Source: Pseudomonadota bacterium (lineage in GTDB: Bacteria; Pseudomonadota; Alphaproteobacteria; Rhizobiales; Rhizobiaceae). From it: a stretch of DNA of 48,534 bases. Shown one piece after another: positions 1 to 7,105 of this stretch (within the stretch, counting starts at the first letter, position 1; each line of letters opens with the position of its first letter). The notes beneath the pieces were generated by a model. That model searched no databases. It was not told where the DNA came from and worked only from the letters and a program-made list of their open reading frames with translations. The DNA is taken from the NCBI GenBank assembly GCA_023399635.1, contig JAEWOP010000070.1, forward strand, positions 1 through 48,534. Reading direction: 5' to 3'. A program made the translations under genes and the position numbers.

Positions 1-16
1 CCCCCCGGCCGGGGGG
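1..16. repeat. GC palindrome downstream of purB
   Basis: Six C, GGCC and six G form a perfect 16-base palindrome just beyond the purB stop codon on the minus strand. It could be the stem of a purB terminator, but the following bases, where a T run would lie, are outside the window. It cannot be judged further. Confidence 0.3.
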
Positions 17-43
17 CGCCGCTTTGCTACAGATAAATCTCGG

Positions 44-1345
44 TCAGCCGAAGACCCGGTTGAAGATCGTGTCGACGTGTTTGGTATGATAGGCGAGGTC
101 GAATTTCTCCCGGAGGTCTTCCTCCGAAAGCGCTGCGCGTACGTCTTCGTCCGCAAGGAGTTCTTCGAGAAAATCCTTGCCTTGCTCCCAAACCTTCATC
201 GCGTTGCGCTGTACCAGACGGTATGCGTCTTCGCGCGAAACGCCGGCTTGTGTCAGCGCCAAGAGTACACGTTGTGAATGAACAAGTCCCCGGAACTTGT
301 TCATATTGTTCATCATGTTCTCTGGGTAGACCAGAAGTTTGTCGATCACGTTGGTGAGACGGACCAATGCAAAGTCAAGCGTAACGGTGGCATCCGGCCC
401 GATCATTCGCTCGACCGACGAGTGCGAGATGTCCCGCTCGTGCCAGAGCGCGACGTTTTCCATCGCCGGCAAGGCGTAGGAACGTACCATCCGGGCAAGC
501 CCCGTCAGGTTTTCTGTCAGTACCGGATTGCGCTTGTGCGGCATCGCTGAAGAGCCCTTCTGCCCCGGCGAGAAGTATTCCTCCGCTTCCAGAACCTCCG
601 TGCGTTGCAGATGGCGGATCTCGACCGAGAGACGCTCGATGGAAGAGGCGATGACGGCAAGCGTGGAGAAGTACATGGCATGCCGGTCACGCGGGATAAC
701 TTGCGTCGAGACTGGTTCCGCCTTGAGCCCCATCGACGCAGCAACATGCTCCTCGACCCGCGGATCGATGTTCGCGAAGGTACCGACCGCGCCGGAGATG
801 GCGCAAGTTGCGATTTCCTCGCGCGCTGCCATGAGGCGGGTCTTGTTGCGATCAAACTCCGCATAAGCCTGCGCGAGCTTCACCCCGAACGTGGTGGGTT
901 CAGCATGGATGCCGTGGCTGCGGCCGATGGTGACGGTATGCTTGTGCTCCAGCGCGCGACGCTTGAGCGCTTCAAGCAGCTTGTCCATGTCGGCCAGCAG
1001 AAGGTCTGTTGCCCGGACGAGTTGAACGTTGAAGCAGGTATCCAGGACGTCCGACGAGGTCATACCCTGGTGAATGAAGCGGCTGTCAGGACCGACAAAC
1101 TCCGCAAGGTGTGTAAGGAAGGCGATCACGTCATGCTTGGTGACGGCTTCAATTTCATCGATCCGATTGACGTCGAAGGTAGCCGAACCGCCTTTTTCCC
1201 AGATCGTTTCTGCGGCGGACTTCGGAATAACGCCGATGGCGGCAAGGGCGTCGCAGGCATGGGCCTCGATCTCAAACCAGATGCGGAACTTGGTTTCAGG
1301 CGACCAGATCGAGACCATTTCAGGCCGCGAGTAACGAGGGATCAT
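44..1345 (-). CDS. purB: Adenylosuccinate lyase PurB
   Basis: Cytosolic enzyme of purine synthesis. It removes fumarate from SAICAR to give AICAR and from adenylosuccinate to give AMP. The 433-residue protein has the usual length and begins IPRYSRPEM, typical of the alphaproteobacterial/Bacillus-type PurB. It carries the fumarase/aspartase superfamily signature GSSAMPHKRNP near residue 262, whose flexible loop holds the catalytic serine, and the TSSDVLDT segment near residue 96. It lies 67 bases downstream of rpe on the same strand, with no terminator recognised between them, so co-transcription is possible. The ATG at 1345 is preceded by a GGAAGG ribosome-binding site. Nothing unusual is visible. 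Confidence 0.98.
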   Translation of the reverse strand: MIPRYSRPEMVSIWSPETKFRIWFEIEAHACDALAAIGVIPKSAAETIWEKGGSATFDVNRIDEIEAVTKHDVIAFLTHLAEFVGPDSRFIHQGMTSSDVLDTCFNVQLVRATDLLLADMDKLLEALKRRALEHKHTVTIGRSHGIHAEPTTFGVKLAQAYAEFDRNKTRLMAAREEIATCAISGAVGTFANIDPRVEEHVAASMGLKAEPVSTQVIPRDRHAMYFSTLAVIASSIERLSVEIRHLQRTEVLEAEEYFSPGQKGSSAMPHKRNPVLTENLTGLARMVRSYALPAMENVALWHERDISHSSVERMIGPDATVTLDFALVRLTNVIDKLLVYPENMMNNMNKFRGLVHSQRVLLALTQAGVSREDAYRLVQRNAMKVWEQGKDFLEELLADEDVRAALSEEDLREKFDLAYHTKHVDTIFNRVFG

Positions 1346-1412
1346 GGGCGAAGCCTTCCATAGATACGGGGAGTTGATGCCGCCTTAGCAAGAAGCGCGG
1401 GAAACCTCAACG

Positions 1413-2093
1413 TCAGGCGGCCTGAGCCTTGGCGGCCGCGGAGCGGAGCATGTCGATGCGCTGGCGATAGCTTTCGACGCCGTTGCCCTGGAAGACCGCC
1501 GAGCCCGCAACGAAGACATTGGCGCCTGCCGTCGTGGCTGCGCCGATCGTATCGGTCGTGATGCCTCCATCCACCTCAAGCTCGATCGGGCGAGCGCCGA
1601 TCATCGCCTTGGCAGCGCGGATCTTATCGGTCATTGCCGGGATGAACTTCTGGCCGCCGAAACCCGGATTGACACTCATGATCAGGATCAGGTCCACGTC
1701 GTCCAGCACGTTCTCGATCACCGAGAGCGGAGTTGCCGGGTTCAGTGTGACCCCCACCTTCTTGCCAAGGCTTCGGATGGTTTGCAGAGACCGGTGCAGA
1801 TGCGGACCGGCTTCCGCGTGTACCGTGATGCCGTCGCAACCCGCCTTGGCGAAAGCTTCGAGATAAGGGTCCGCCGGCGCAATCATCAGGTGACAGTCGA
1901 AGAAGGCGTCCGTGTGGGGGCGCAGCGCCTTTATGACGTCCGGACCATAGGAGATGTTTGGCACGAAGTGACCGTCCATGACGTCAAGATGGATCCAGTC
2001 TGCGCCGGCCTGCGTCACGTCCCTGACTTCCTGACCGAGCCTGGAGAAATCAGCGGCAAGAATGGAGGGGGCAATACGGATGGGCAAGGTCAT
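1413..2093 (-). CDS. rpe: Ribulose-phosphate 3-epimerase
   Basis: Interconverts D-ribulose 5-phosphate and D-xylulose 5-phosphate in the pentose phosphate and Calvin-type pathways. The 226-residue TIM barrel begins IRIAPSILAADFSRLG. It contains HLDVMDGHFVPN (metal-binding His and catalytic Asp), DCHLMI, MSVNPGFGGQKF and EVDGGI (second catalytic Asp), all diagnostic for the family. The reading frame is open further upstream to 2195, but those extra 34 residues do not match the family, so the ATG at 2093 is taken as the start. Neighbours are purB downstream and the 3' end of the solute-binding protein gene upstream. Confidence 0.97.
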   Translation of the reverse strand: MTLPIRIAPSILAADFSRLGQEVRDVTQAGADWIHLDVMDGHFVPNISYGPDVIKALRPHTDAFFDCHLMIAPADPYLEAFAKAGCDGITVHAEAGPHLHRSLQTIRSLGKKVGVTLNPATPLSVIENVLDDVDLILIMSVNPGFGGQKFIPAMTDKIRAAKAMIGARPIELEVDGGITTDTIGAATTAGANVFVAGSAVFQGNGVESYRQRIDMLRSAAAKAQAA

Positions 2094-2149
2094 GATGGTC
2101 TTCTCCGGCGTTGTGGATGGCCTGTACCACCCCGATCCGCCAGCGACAA

Positions 2150-3217
2150 TCACTCCGTGGGAACTACGGCGGGCAGGAACGCGCCGTTTCGCCACTCCTG
2201 CAGCCGCAGCGGATTTTCCGAGAGCTCGTGATCCTCCCCAAACGAGAGCGGGCCGATCACGGTCTGGAAGCGCAGCGACTGCAGCGCATGCCCTAAGGGA
2301 GGGGCAGCACGAGAGGCTTCGCTTATTAATTGGACAGCGGCATATGATGGCAGGACGTAGCCTTCGGGTTCGATAAGCCTGCTGCGCAGTGTCTCCACCG
2401 TTTCTGAAGCTTCCGGCAAGGCTAAGTAATTCGGCAACGCAACGGCCATGACGCCTTCTCGCAGGGGCACCGGCCGGTCTGTCGCCCGCATCGTGTCTCC
2501 ACCCATGATCTTCAGGGAAAGGTTCTCGGCTGCAGCGTCCCGCGCTATGATAGAAACATCGGTCCGATCGCCGCCGATGAGGACATGGGTCGCGCCAGCC
2601 TTCTTGAGGCGACGGATGAGCGCCACTTGCTGTTCCTGCCCCGGGCGAAACGTGTCAACGAAAACAGGCGCCAATCCCGCTCCCTCGATCGTCCCTCTGA
2701 CAGCGCTGACCAGCTCTCGCCCGTAGATCGTGCCGTCGTCGATAAGCGCGATCGGCTCCGCCTTCCACCGATCCAGGATCACCTCGCTGATCCGTTCCGC
2801 TTCATCACCTTCGGCCGGGCCCAGTCGGAAAAACGGCAGGTCGTCGCGAAGGGCGTCCTCCATCAGAATGGCAGAACGGACAGAGAGCGTGATGGCGGGG
2901 ATGCCGGCGGCCTTCAACTGCGGCAGAGCTGTGGTCAAGGTTTCACTACAAAGGAAGCCAAACGAAGCAACCGCCTTTGCTGCCAGCAACTGATTGGCGA
3001 CATCCGAAGCGTCTTCAGCGTCGCAGTCTTCGTTGATCTCAATCAGCGTGTCGCCGGTTATCTCGGCAGCAGCGCGCGCGCCGGCCAGCACTTGCGCGCC
3101 CAGTAGCGCGAAGGATCCGGACGTCGGCGCAACCACGCCGATCACCGCCGCATCCACAGCGCCTGGTCCCATACCAAGGAGTGCGACGGTGGTCGCTATC
3201 AGCCAAACACGCTTCAT
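2150..3217 (-). CDS. Periplasmic solute-binding protein, LivJ-like type
   Basis: Predicted exported type I periplasmic binding protein of the branched-chain amino acid/leucine-binding class, 355 residues. The ATG at 3217 gives a clean signal peptide (MKR, a hydrophobic core, then VDA before AAVIGVVAPTSG). The mature start VIGVVAPTSGSFALLGAQVLAGA matches the first beta strand and ligand loop of this fold. Later segments such as FRLGPAEGDEAERISEVI and ALIDDGTIYGREL are also typical. Two cysteines (NEDCDAED and FGFLCSET) could form a disulfide. No ABC permease or ATPase gene lies nearby, so the ligand and partner transporter are unknown. It may be a stand-alone sensor or an orphan binding protein. 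The gene is divergent from the flavin reductase operon. Confidence 0.85.
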   Translation of the reverse strand: MKRVWLIATTVALLGMGPGAVDAAVIGVVAPTSGSFALLGAQVLAGARAAAEITGDTLIEINEDCDAEDASDVANQLLAAKAVASFGFLCSETLTTALPQLKAAGIPAITLSVRSAILMEDALRDDLPFFRLGPAEGDEAERISEVILDRWKAEPIALIDDGTIYGRELVSAVRGTIEGAGLAPVFVDTFRPGQEQQVALIRRLKKAGATHVLIGGDRTDVSIIARDAAAENLSLKIMGGDTMRATDRPVPLREGVMAVALPNYLALPEASETVETLRSRLIEPEGYVLPSYAAVQLISEASRAAPPLGHALQSLRFQTVIGPLSFGEDHELSENPLRLQEWRNGAFLPAVVPTE

Positions 3218-3378
3218 ATTCCGGTCTTTCTTCGTTGCCTCACATTTAGCCTGCCTATCGCAGCCGTCAAAGGGAATCGGCCTTGGCTCAACGATCCGCA
3301 GATGTCGATCAGCCGTAGACAAGCCGTGCCGGCCTCTCCATATCCTTCAACCATGCAGGGGACCGGGGCCCTACGGAG

Positions 3379-3879
3379 ATGGATTTGGCGCAAGAGCAGC
3401 AGGTTGACCCCGTGGCTTATCGCAACGGGATGGCGCGGTACGCCGGTCACGTACAGGTGGTGACGACGCAACATGAGGGCGTGAGGCGAGGGGTCACTGT
3501 GACCGCTGCCTGTTCGGTGTCCGACGATCCACCCAGCTTGCTCGTGTGCCTGAACCGCAGCAATCCCAATAACGACATCTTCTTGAAAAGCGGCATCTTT
3601 GCCTTGAATACCCTCATGGAAGACCATGAGACGCTGGCTGCTGACTTTGCCGGGCTCGGTCTCACCCCTGGTGCCGATCGCTTTGCGGGCGGCATCTGGC
3701 AAACCCTCAGCACGGGTGCGCCCATTTTGTCGGATGCGCTTGTTTCCTTTGACTGTCGCGTCACCGATGTGAAGCCGGTTTCGAGCCACTTCGTCCTATT
3801 TGGCGAGGTCGTCGGCCTCCATTTTGGTCCGCAACGGCCGGCGCTCGTTTATCTGGACCGCGAGTTCCGCACGCTCTAG
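3379..3879 (+). CDS. Flavin reductase family protein
   Basis: A 166-residue protein of the flavin reductase-like (FMN-binding split-barrel) family, whose members pass NAD(P)H electrons to free FMN or FAD for a partner monooxygenase. The hallmark segment GVTVTAACSVSDDPPSLLVCLNRSN holds the FMN phosphate-binding region, followed by FALNTL and, near the end, GEVVGLHFG. It is the first gene of a plus-strand operon and ends 19 bases before the MoxR gene. Its presence at the head of a molybdenum-hydroxylase maturation cluster is unusual and its partner is not evident. The ATG at 3379 was chosen because the family similarity begins shortly after it. The general activity is well supported, the specific substrate is not. 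Confidence 0.85.
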   Translation: MDLAQEQQVDPVAYRNGMARYAGHVQVVTTQHEGVRRGVTVTAACSVSDDPPSLLVCLNRSNPNNDIFLKSGIFALNTLMEDHETLAADFAGLGLTPGADRFAGGIWQTLSTGAPILSDALVSFDCRVTDVKPVSSHFVLFGEVVGLHFGPQRPALVYLDREFRTL

Positions 3880-3898
3880 ACTGGTGCAAGGAGGCTCC

Positions 3899-4828
3899 AT
3901 GGCAGAAGAGCGTGCAACAGCGGTACCCAGCTCGATTGACGAGACGGTCGAGCTTCTGGAGCATCACGACTATCTGGCCGACCGACGTCTGGCGACGGTG
4001 GTATTTCTGGCACTGCGCATGAAGCGGCCATTGTTTCTCGAAGGAGAAGCCGGCGTCGGCAAGACCGAAATTGCCAAGACCCTTGCCAAGGCACTTGGCC
4101 GGCCGCTGATTCGATTGCAGTGTTATGAAGGTCTCGACGTTTCCTCTGCCGTCTATGAGTGGAATTACCCGGCGCAGATGCTGGAGATACGCCTCCTCGA
4201 AGCAAGCGGGGTGCGAGATCGCGATCGTCTGGAGACGGACATCTTTGCGGAGCGCCATCTCATCCGCCGCCCGGTCCTTCAGGCATTGGGGCAAGCGGGC
4301 ATGGCGACGCCAGTCTTTCTTATCGATGAACTCGACCGGACAGACGAAGCTTTCGAAGCCTTTCTGCTGGAGGTGCTTTCCGACTTCCAGGTGACAATTC
4401 CGGAGCTCGGGACAATCAAGGCTGTGGAGCCTCCGATTGTCATCATCACCACGAACCGGACACGGGAAATCCACGATGCCCTGAAGCGTCGCTGTCTCTA
4501 TCACTGGGTTGATTATCCAGACACGGATCAGGAGCTTGAGATTATCCGCCGCAAAGTGCCTCGATGCGACGAGCGATTGGCTGCGCAGGTGGTGGCCTAT
4601 GTACAGAAGCTTCGTACGCTTGACCTCTTCAAGAACCCGGGTGTGGCAGAAACAATCGACTGGGCAACCGCGTTGACCGAGCTTGATCGTATAGCCCTCG
4701 ACCCGGAGACGATTGCTGACACGCTGGGAACTCTCCTCAAATACCAGGATGACATTGCGCGGGTGCAGGGAGGCGAGGGGCAGCGGCTGCTCTCCGAAGT
4801 GAAAGCCGAATTCGTGGCAGCGGGCTAA
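3899..4828 (+). CDS. MoxR-family AAA+ ATPase (CoxD-like)
   Basis: A 309-residue MoxR-type AAA+ ATPase, a chaperone class that works with VWA-domain proteins to mature metalloenzymes. CoxD of the CO-dehydrogenase cluster is the closest functional analogue. Walker A is GEAGVGKTE near residue 48, Walker B is VFLIDELDR, and sensor 1 is IITTNRTRE, followed by an arginine-rich sensor (LKRRCLYHW). The open frame extends 33 codons upstream, but AAGGAGG at 3888-3894 sits correctly before the ATG at 3899. The gene lies between flavin reductase and a CoxE-like gene, the usual ATPase/VWA pairing. The substrate enzyme is inferred to be a molybdenum hydroxylase from the downstream genes. Confidence 0.93.
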   Translation: MAEERATAVPSSIDETVELLEHHDYLADRRLATVVFLALRMKRPLFLEGEAGVGKTEIAKTLAKALGRPLIRLQCYEGLDVSSAVYEWNYPAQMLEIRLLEASGVRDRDRLETDIFAERHLIRRPVLQALGQAGMATPVFLIDELDRTDEAFEAFLLEVLSDFQVTIPELGTIKAVEPPIVIITTNRTREIHDALKRRCLYHWVDYPDTDQELEIIRRKVPRCDERLAAQVVAYVQKLRTLDLFKNPGVAETIDWATALTELDRIALDPETIADTLGTLLKYQDDIARVQGGEGQRLLSEVKAEFVAAG

Positions 4829-4833
4829 GATCC

Positions 4834-6084
4834 ATGGGTGGTGGAGGCGATCACGAGCTGGCTGTGCTTTCCACAAGATCCGACGGGCGGCTTGCGGAGA
4901 ACCTGGTGCACTTTTCGCGCGTGCTTCGGCGTGCAGGCATCAACACCGGCCCCGGCTCAAACTTGGATGCCATCGCTGCCGTTGAAGCGATCGGGATCGG
5001 ATCGCGCGAAGAATTTCACGCCGCGCTGTCGGCGGTTTTCCTGAAGCGGCACGAGGATCAGCCCGTGTTCGACGAGGCCTTCGAGTTGTTCTGGCGCTCC
5101 CGCGACCTGGTCGGCAAGATGATCGCCCTTATGTCGCCAAAGGCGCCGGACCGGCGGGAGCCTGAAAAGCCAAAGCCTGGTCATAATCGAGTGGCCGAAG
5201 CATTGGTGGCGGATGGCGGACCGTCGGAAGCGGCCGAGGCGCCGACGATCGAAGTGGATGCAAAGCTCACCGTGTCTGAGCGAGAGATGTTCAAGCGGCT
5301 GGACTTCGCACAGATGAGCGCGGCGGAGCTCGCGCTGGCACGACGCGAAATCGCGCGTCTGGTCATGCCGCTGGACGATACGATCACGCGCAGGTGGCGC
5401 CCTGCAGCAAAGCCTGGCCGGATCGACCCGCGCGCGACCATGCGCTTTGCCATGCGCAGCGGCGGGGACTTGATGCTCCCGCGTTTTCGTCAGCGACGTA
5501 GGGTGCCGCCACCACTCGTGGTGCTGGCAGACATCTCAGGGTCGATGAGCCAGTACAGCCGGCTTTTCTTGCATTTCGTGCATGCGCTGACGGAGAAGCG
5601 AACGCGTGTTCACACCTTCCTCTTCGGAACGCGACTCAGCAACGTCTCCCGGCAGATGCGCAGGCGCGATCCCGATGAAGCAATTGCGGCCTGTTCCGAT
5701 ACCGTGGCTGACTGGTCTGGTGGAACGCGAATCGGCTCAGCGTTGGCCGATTTCAACCGCCTCTGGGGTCGAAGGGTTCTGGGGCAGGGTGCGATCGTTC
5801 TCCTGATTACCGACGGGCTGGAGCGGCAGGACGTCGGGGAGCTTGAACGTGAAATGGACCGTCTGCACCGATCTTGTCGGCGCCTGGTGTGGCTCAATCC
5901 ACTGCTGCGATTCGAAGGCTTCCAGCCGCGCGCGCGCGGCGTCCGCACGATGCTCCCCCACGTCGATGAACTGCGAGCCGTTCATAACCTACAGTCGGTC
6001 GCAGATCTTGCTATGGCCCTCTCAGGTCATATCTCTTCCAAGGGCGATCTACGCCGCATTCTCTTACAGGACTCTGCTGCATGA
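4834..6084 (+). CDS. CoxE-like VWA domain protein
   Basis: A 416-residue VWA-containing CoxE-family protein, presumed partner of the MoxR ATPase encoded five bases upstream. The N-terminal half is helical and charged. The C-terminal VWA domain starts near residue 226 and has an intact MIDAS metal site: DISGSMS at 233-239, a threonine in GGTRIGSAL, and an aspartate in LITDGLER. CoxE proteins assist insertion of the copper/sulfur centre into Mo-CO dehydrogenase, and related proteins serve other Mo hydroxylases. The stop overlaps the next start as ATGA at 6081-6084, showing translational coupling. The target enzyme is not encoded in the window. Confidence 0.92.
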   Translation: MGGGGDHELAVLSTRSDGRLAENLVHFSRVLRRAGINTGPGSNLDAIAAVEAIGIGSREEFHAALSAVFLKRHEDQPVFDEAFELFWRSRDLVGKMIALMSPKAPDRREPEKPKPGHNRVAEALVADGGPSEAAEAPTIEVDAKLTVSEREMFKRLDFAQMSAAELALARREIARLVMPLDDTITRRWRPAAKPGRIDPRATMRFAMRSGGDLMLPRFRQRRRVPPPLVVLADISGSMSQYSRLFLHFVHALTEKRTRVHTFLFGTRLSNVSRQMRRRDPDEAIAACSDTVADWSGGTRIGSALADFNRLWGRRVLGQGAIVLLITDGLERQDVGELEREMDRLHRSCRRLVWLNPLLRFEGFQPRARGVRTMLPHVDELRAVHNLQSVADLAMALSGHISSKGDLRRILLQDSAA

Positions 6085-6407
6085 ACGAACTTGATCCGCT
6101 TGACCCTCTGCTGATCGCGGAAGAATGGTGCTCTGCGGGCCGTTCGGTGGCGGTTGCAACGGTTGTCGATACATGGGGGTCAGCACCGCGCGCGGCTGGT
6201 AGCCACCTCGTCATCGACGGCGAAGGCAACTTCGAGGGTTCGGTCTCTGGCGGCTGCGTGGAGGGGGCGGTGATCGCCGAGGCACGCGACGTCATCGCGA
6301 CTGGCGAACCCAAGATGCTGGAATTCGGGGTAGCGGATGAAACGGCGTGGCGCGTCGGCCTTTCCTGTGGCGGGACGATCCGCGTTTACGTGGAAAGGCT
6401 CGGCTGA
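6081..6407 (+). CDS. XdhC/CoxI N-terminal-domain protein
   Basis: A 108-residue protein consisting only of the XdhC/CoxI N-terminal domain. Conserved features are VATVVDTWGSAPRAAGSHLVI, the glycine-rich GSVSGGCVEGAVI with its cysteine, and GLSCGGTIRVYVE near the end. Full XdhC proteins bind molybdenum cofactor and promote its sulfuration and insertion into xanthine-dehydrogenase-type enzymes. Here the N-terminal half is a separate gene, overlapping the CoxE-like gene by four bases and the C-terminal-half gene by one base (TGATG). Both half genes are intact, so this is a stable split rather than a recent frameshift. Confidence 0.92.
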   Translation: MNELDPLDPLLIAEEWCSAGRSVAVATVVDTWGSAPRAAGSHLVIDGEGNFEGSVSGGCVEGAVIAEARDVIATGEPKMLEFGVADETAWRVGLSCGGTIRVYVERLG

Positions 6408-7105
6408 TGGAAGTTTCATCGCTACACGCGTTGAACGTTGCCCGCCGACGTCGCAAAGCTGCGGTGCTTGTCACCGATATGGATACCGGCGGCAACCGCG
6501 TCATCCTGGAAGGGGACGCGGTCGCCGGCAGTCTCGGCGATAGAGTGGGAGCGGCTTTCCGTACAGGCAAAGCTGGTGCGGTGGATGTCGCAGGACGCAA
6601 TCTGTTTCTCAACGTTTATCTTCCGCCTCCGCGGATCGTGGTTATCGGCGCGGTTCATATCAGCCAAGTGCTTGCACGCTTGGCACCCGTGGCGGGCTAC
6701 GACCTCACAATCATCGATCCTCGCACAGCCTTCGCGACGCCTGAACGGTTTGCAGGGGTCGAACTCGTTGCTGACTGGCCGGAGGATGTGCTCCTCACGC
6801 GTCCACTCGATCCCTACACGGCCCTTGTCGCCGTCACCCATGATCCGAAACTCGATGACTTTCCGCTGGTCGAGGCGCTACGAAAGGGCTGTTTCTATGT
6901 TGGGGCACTCGGCAGCCGGAAGACGCATGCCAAACGTCTCGCACGATTGTCCGGAGAGGGTGTGAGTGACAGCGCTCTTGGTCGGATAGCGGCGCCAATC
7001 GGTCTCAATATCGGTGCCGCGACGCCGCAGGAAATTGCCGTGGCGATACTCGCCCAGATCGTGCAGGCATACCGCCTGCGCGAACTTGTGCCGCTGGAGC
7101 ATTGA
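6407..7105 (+). CDS. XdhC C-terminal Rossmann-domain protein
   Basis: A 232-residue protein equivalent to the C-terminal half of XdhC. An N-terminal stretch of about 65 residues is followed by a Rossmann-like domain starting PPRIVVIGAVHISQVLARLA, then ADWPEDVL, VAVTHDPKLDD, FYVGALGSRKTHAKR and the terminal IGLNIGAATPQEIAVAILAQI, all typical of the XdhC C-terminal family. The frame is open from 6347, but the ATG at 6407 overlaps the preceding stop (TGATG) and is preferred. It is inferred to act with the N-terminal-domain protein in inserting sulfurated molybdenum cofactor into a hydroxylase. Confidence 0.92.
   Translation: MEVSSLHALNVARRRRKAAVLVTDMDTGGNRVILEGDAVAGSLGDRVGAAFRTGKAGAVDVAGRNLFLNVYLPPPRIVVIGAVHISQVLARLAPVAGYDLTIIDPRTAFATPERFAGVELVADWPEDVLLTRPLDPYTALVAVTHDPKLDDFPLVEALRKGCFYVGALGSRKTHAKRLARLSGEGVSDSALGRIAAPIGLNIGAATPQEIAVAILAQIVQAYRLRELVPLEH

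Noticed and set aside
605..1363. Long plus-strand open frame of 252 codons opposite purB
   Set aside because: It is the antisense shadow of purB, which is certain from its motifs; the shadow has no family resemblance or ribosome-binding site.
3761..4876. Minus-strand open frame of 371 codons across the MoxR gene
   Set aside because: It is the complement of a clearly recognisable AAA+ ATPase with Walker motifs; GC-rich coding DNA often leaves such antisense frames open.
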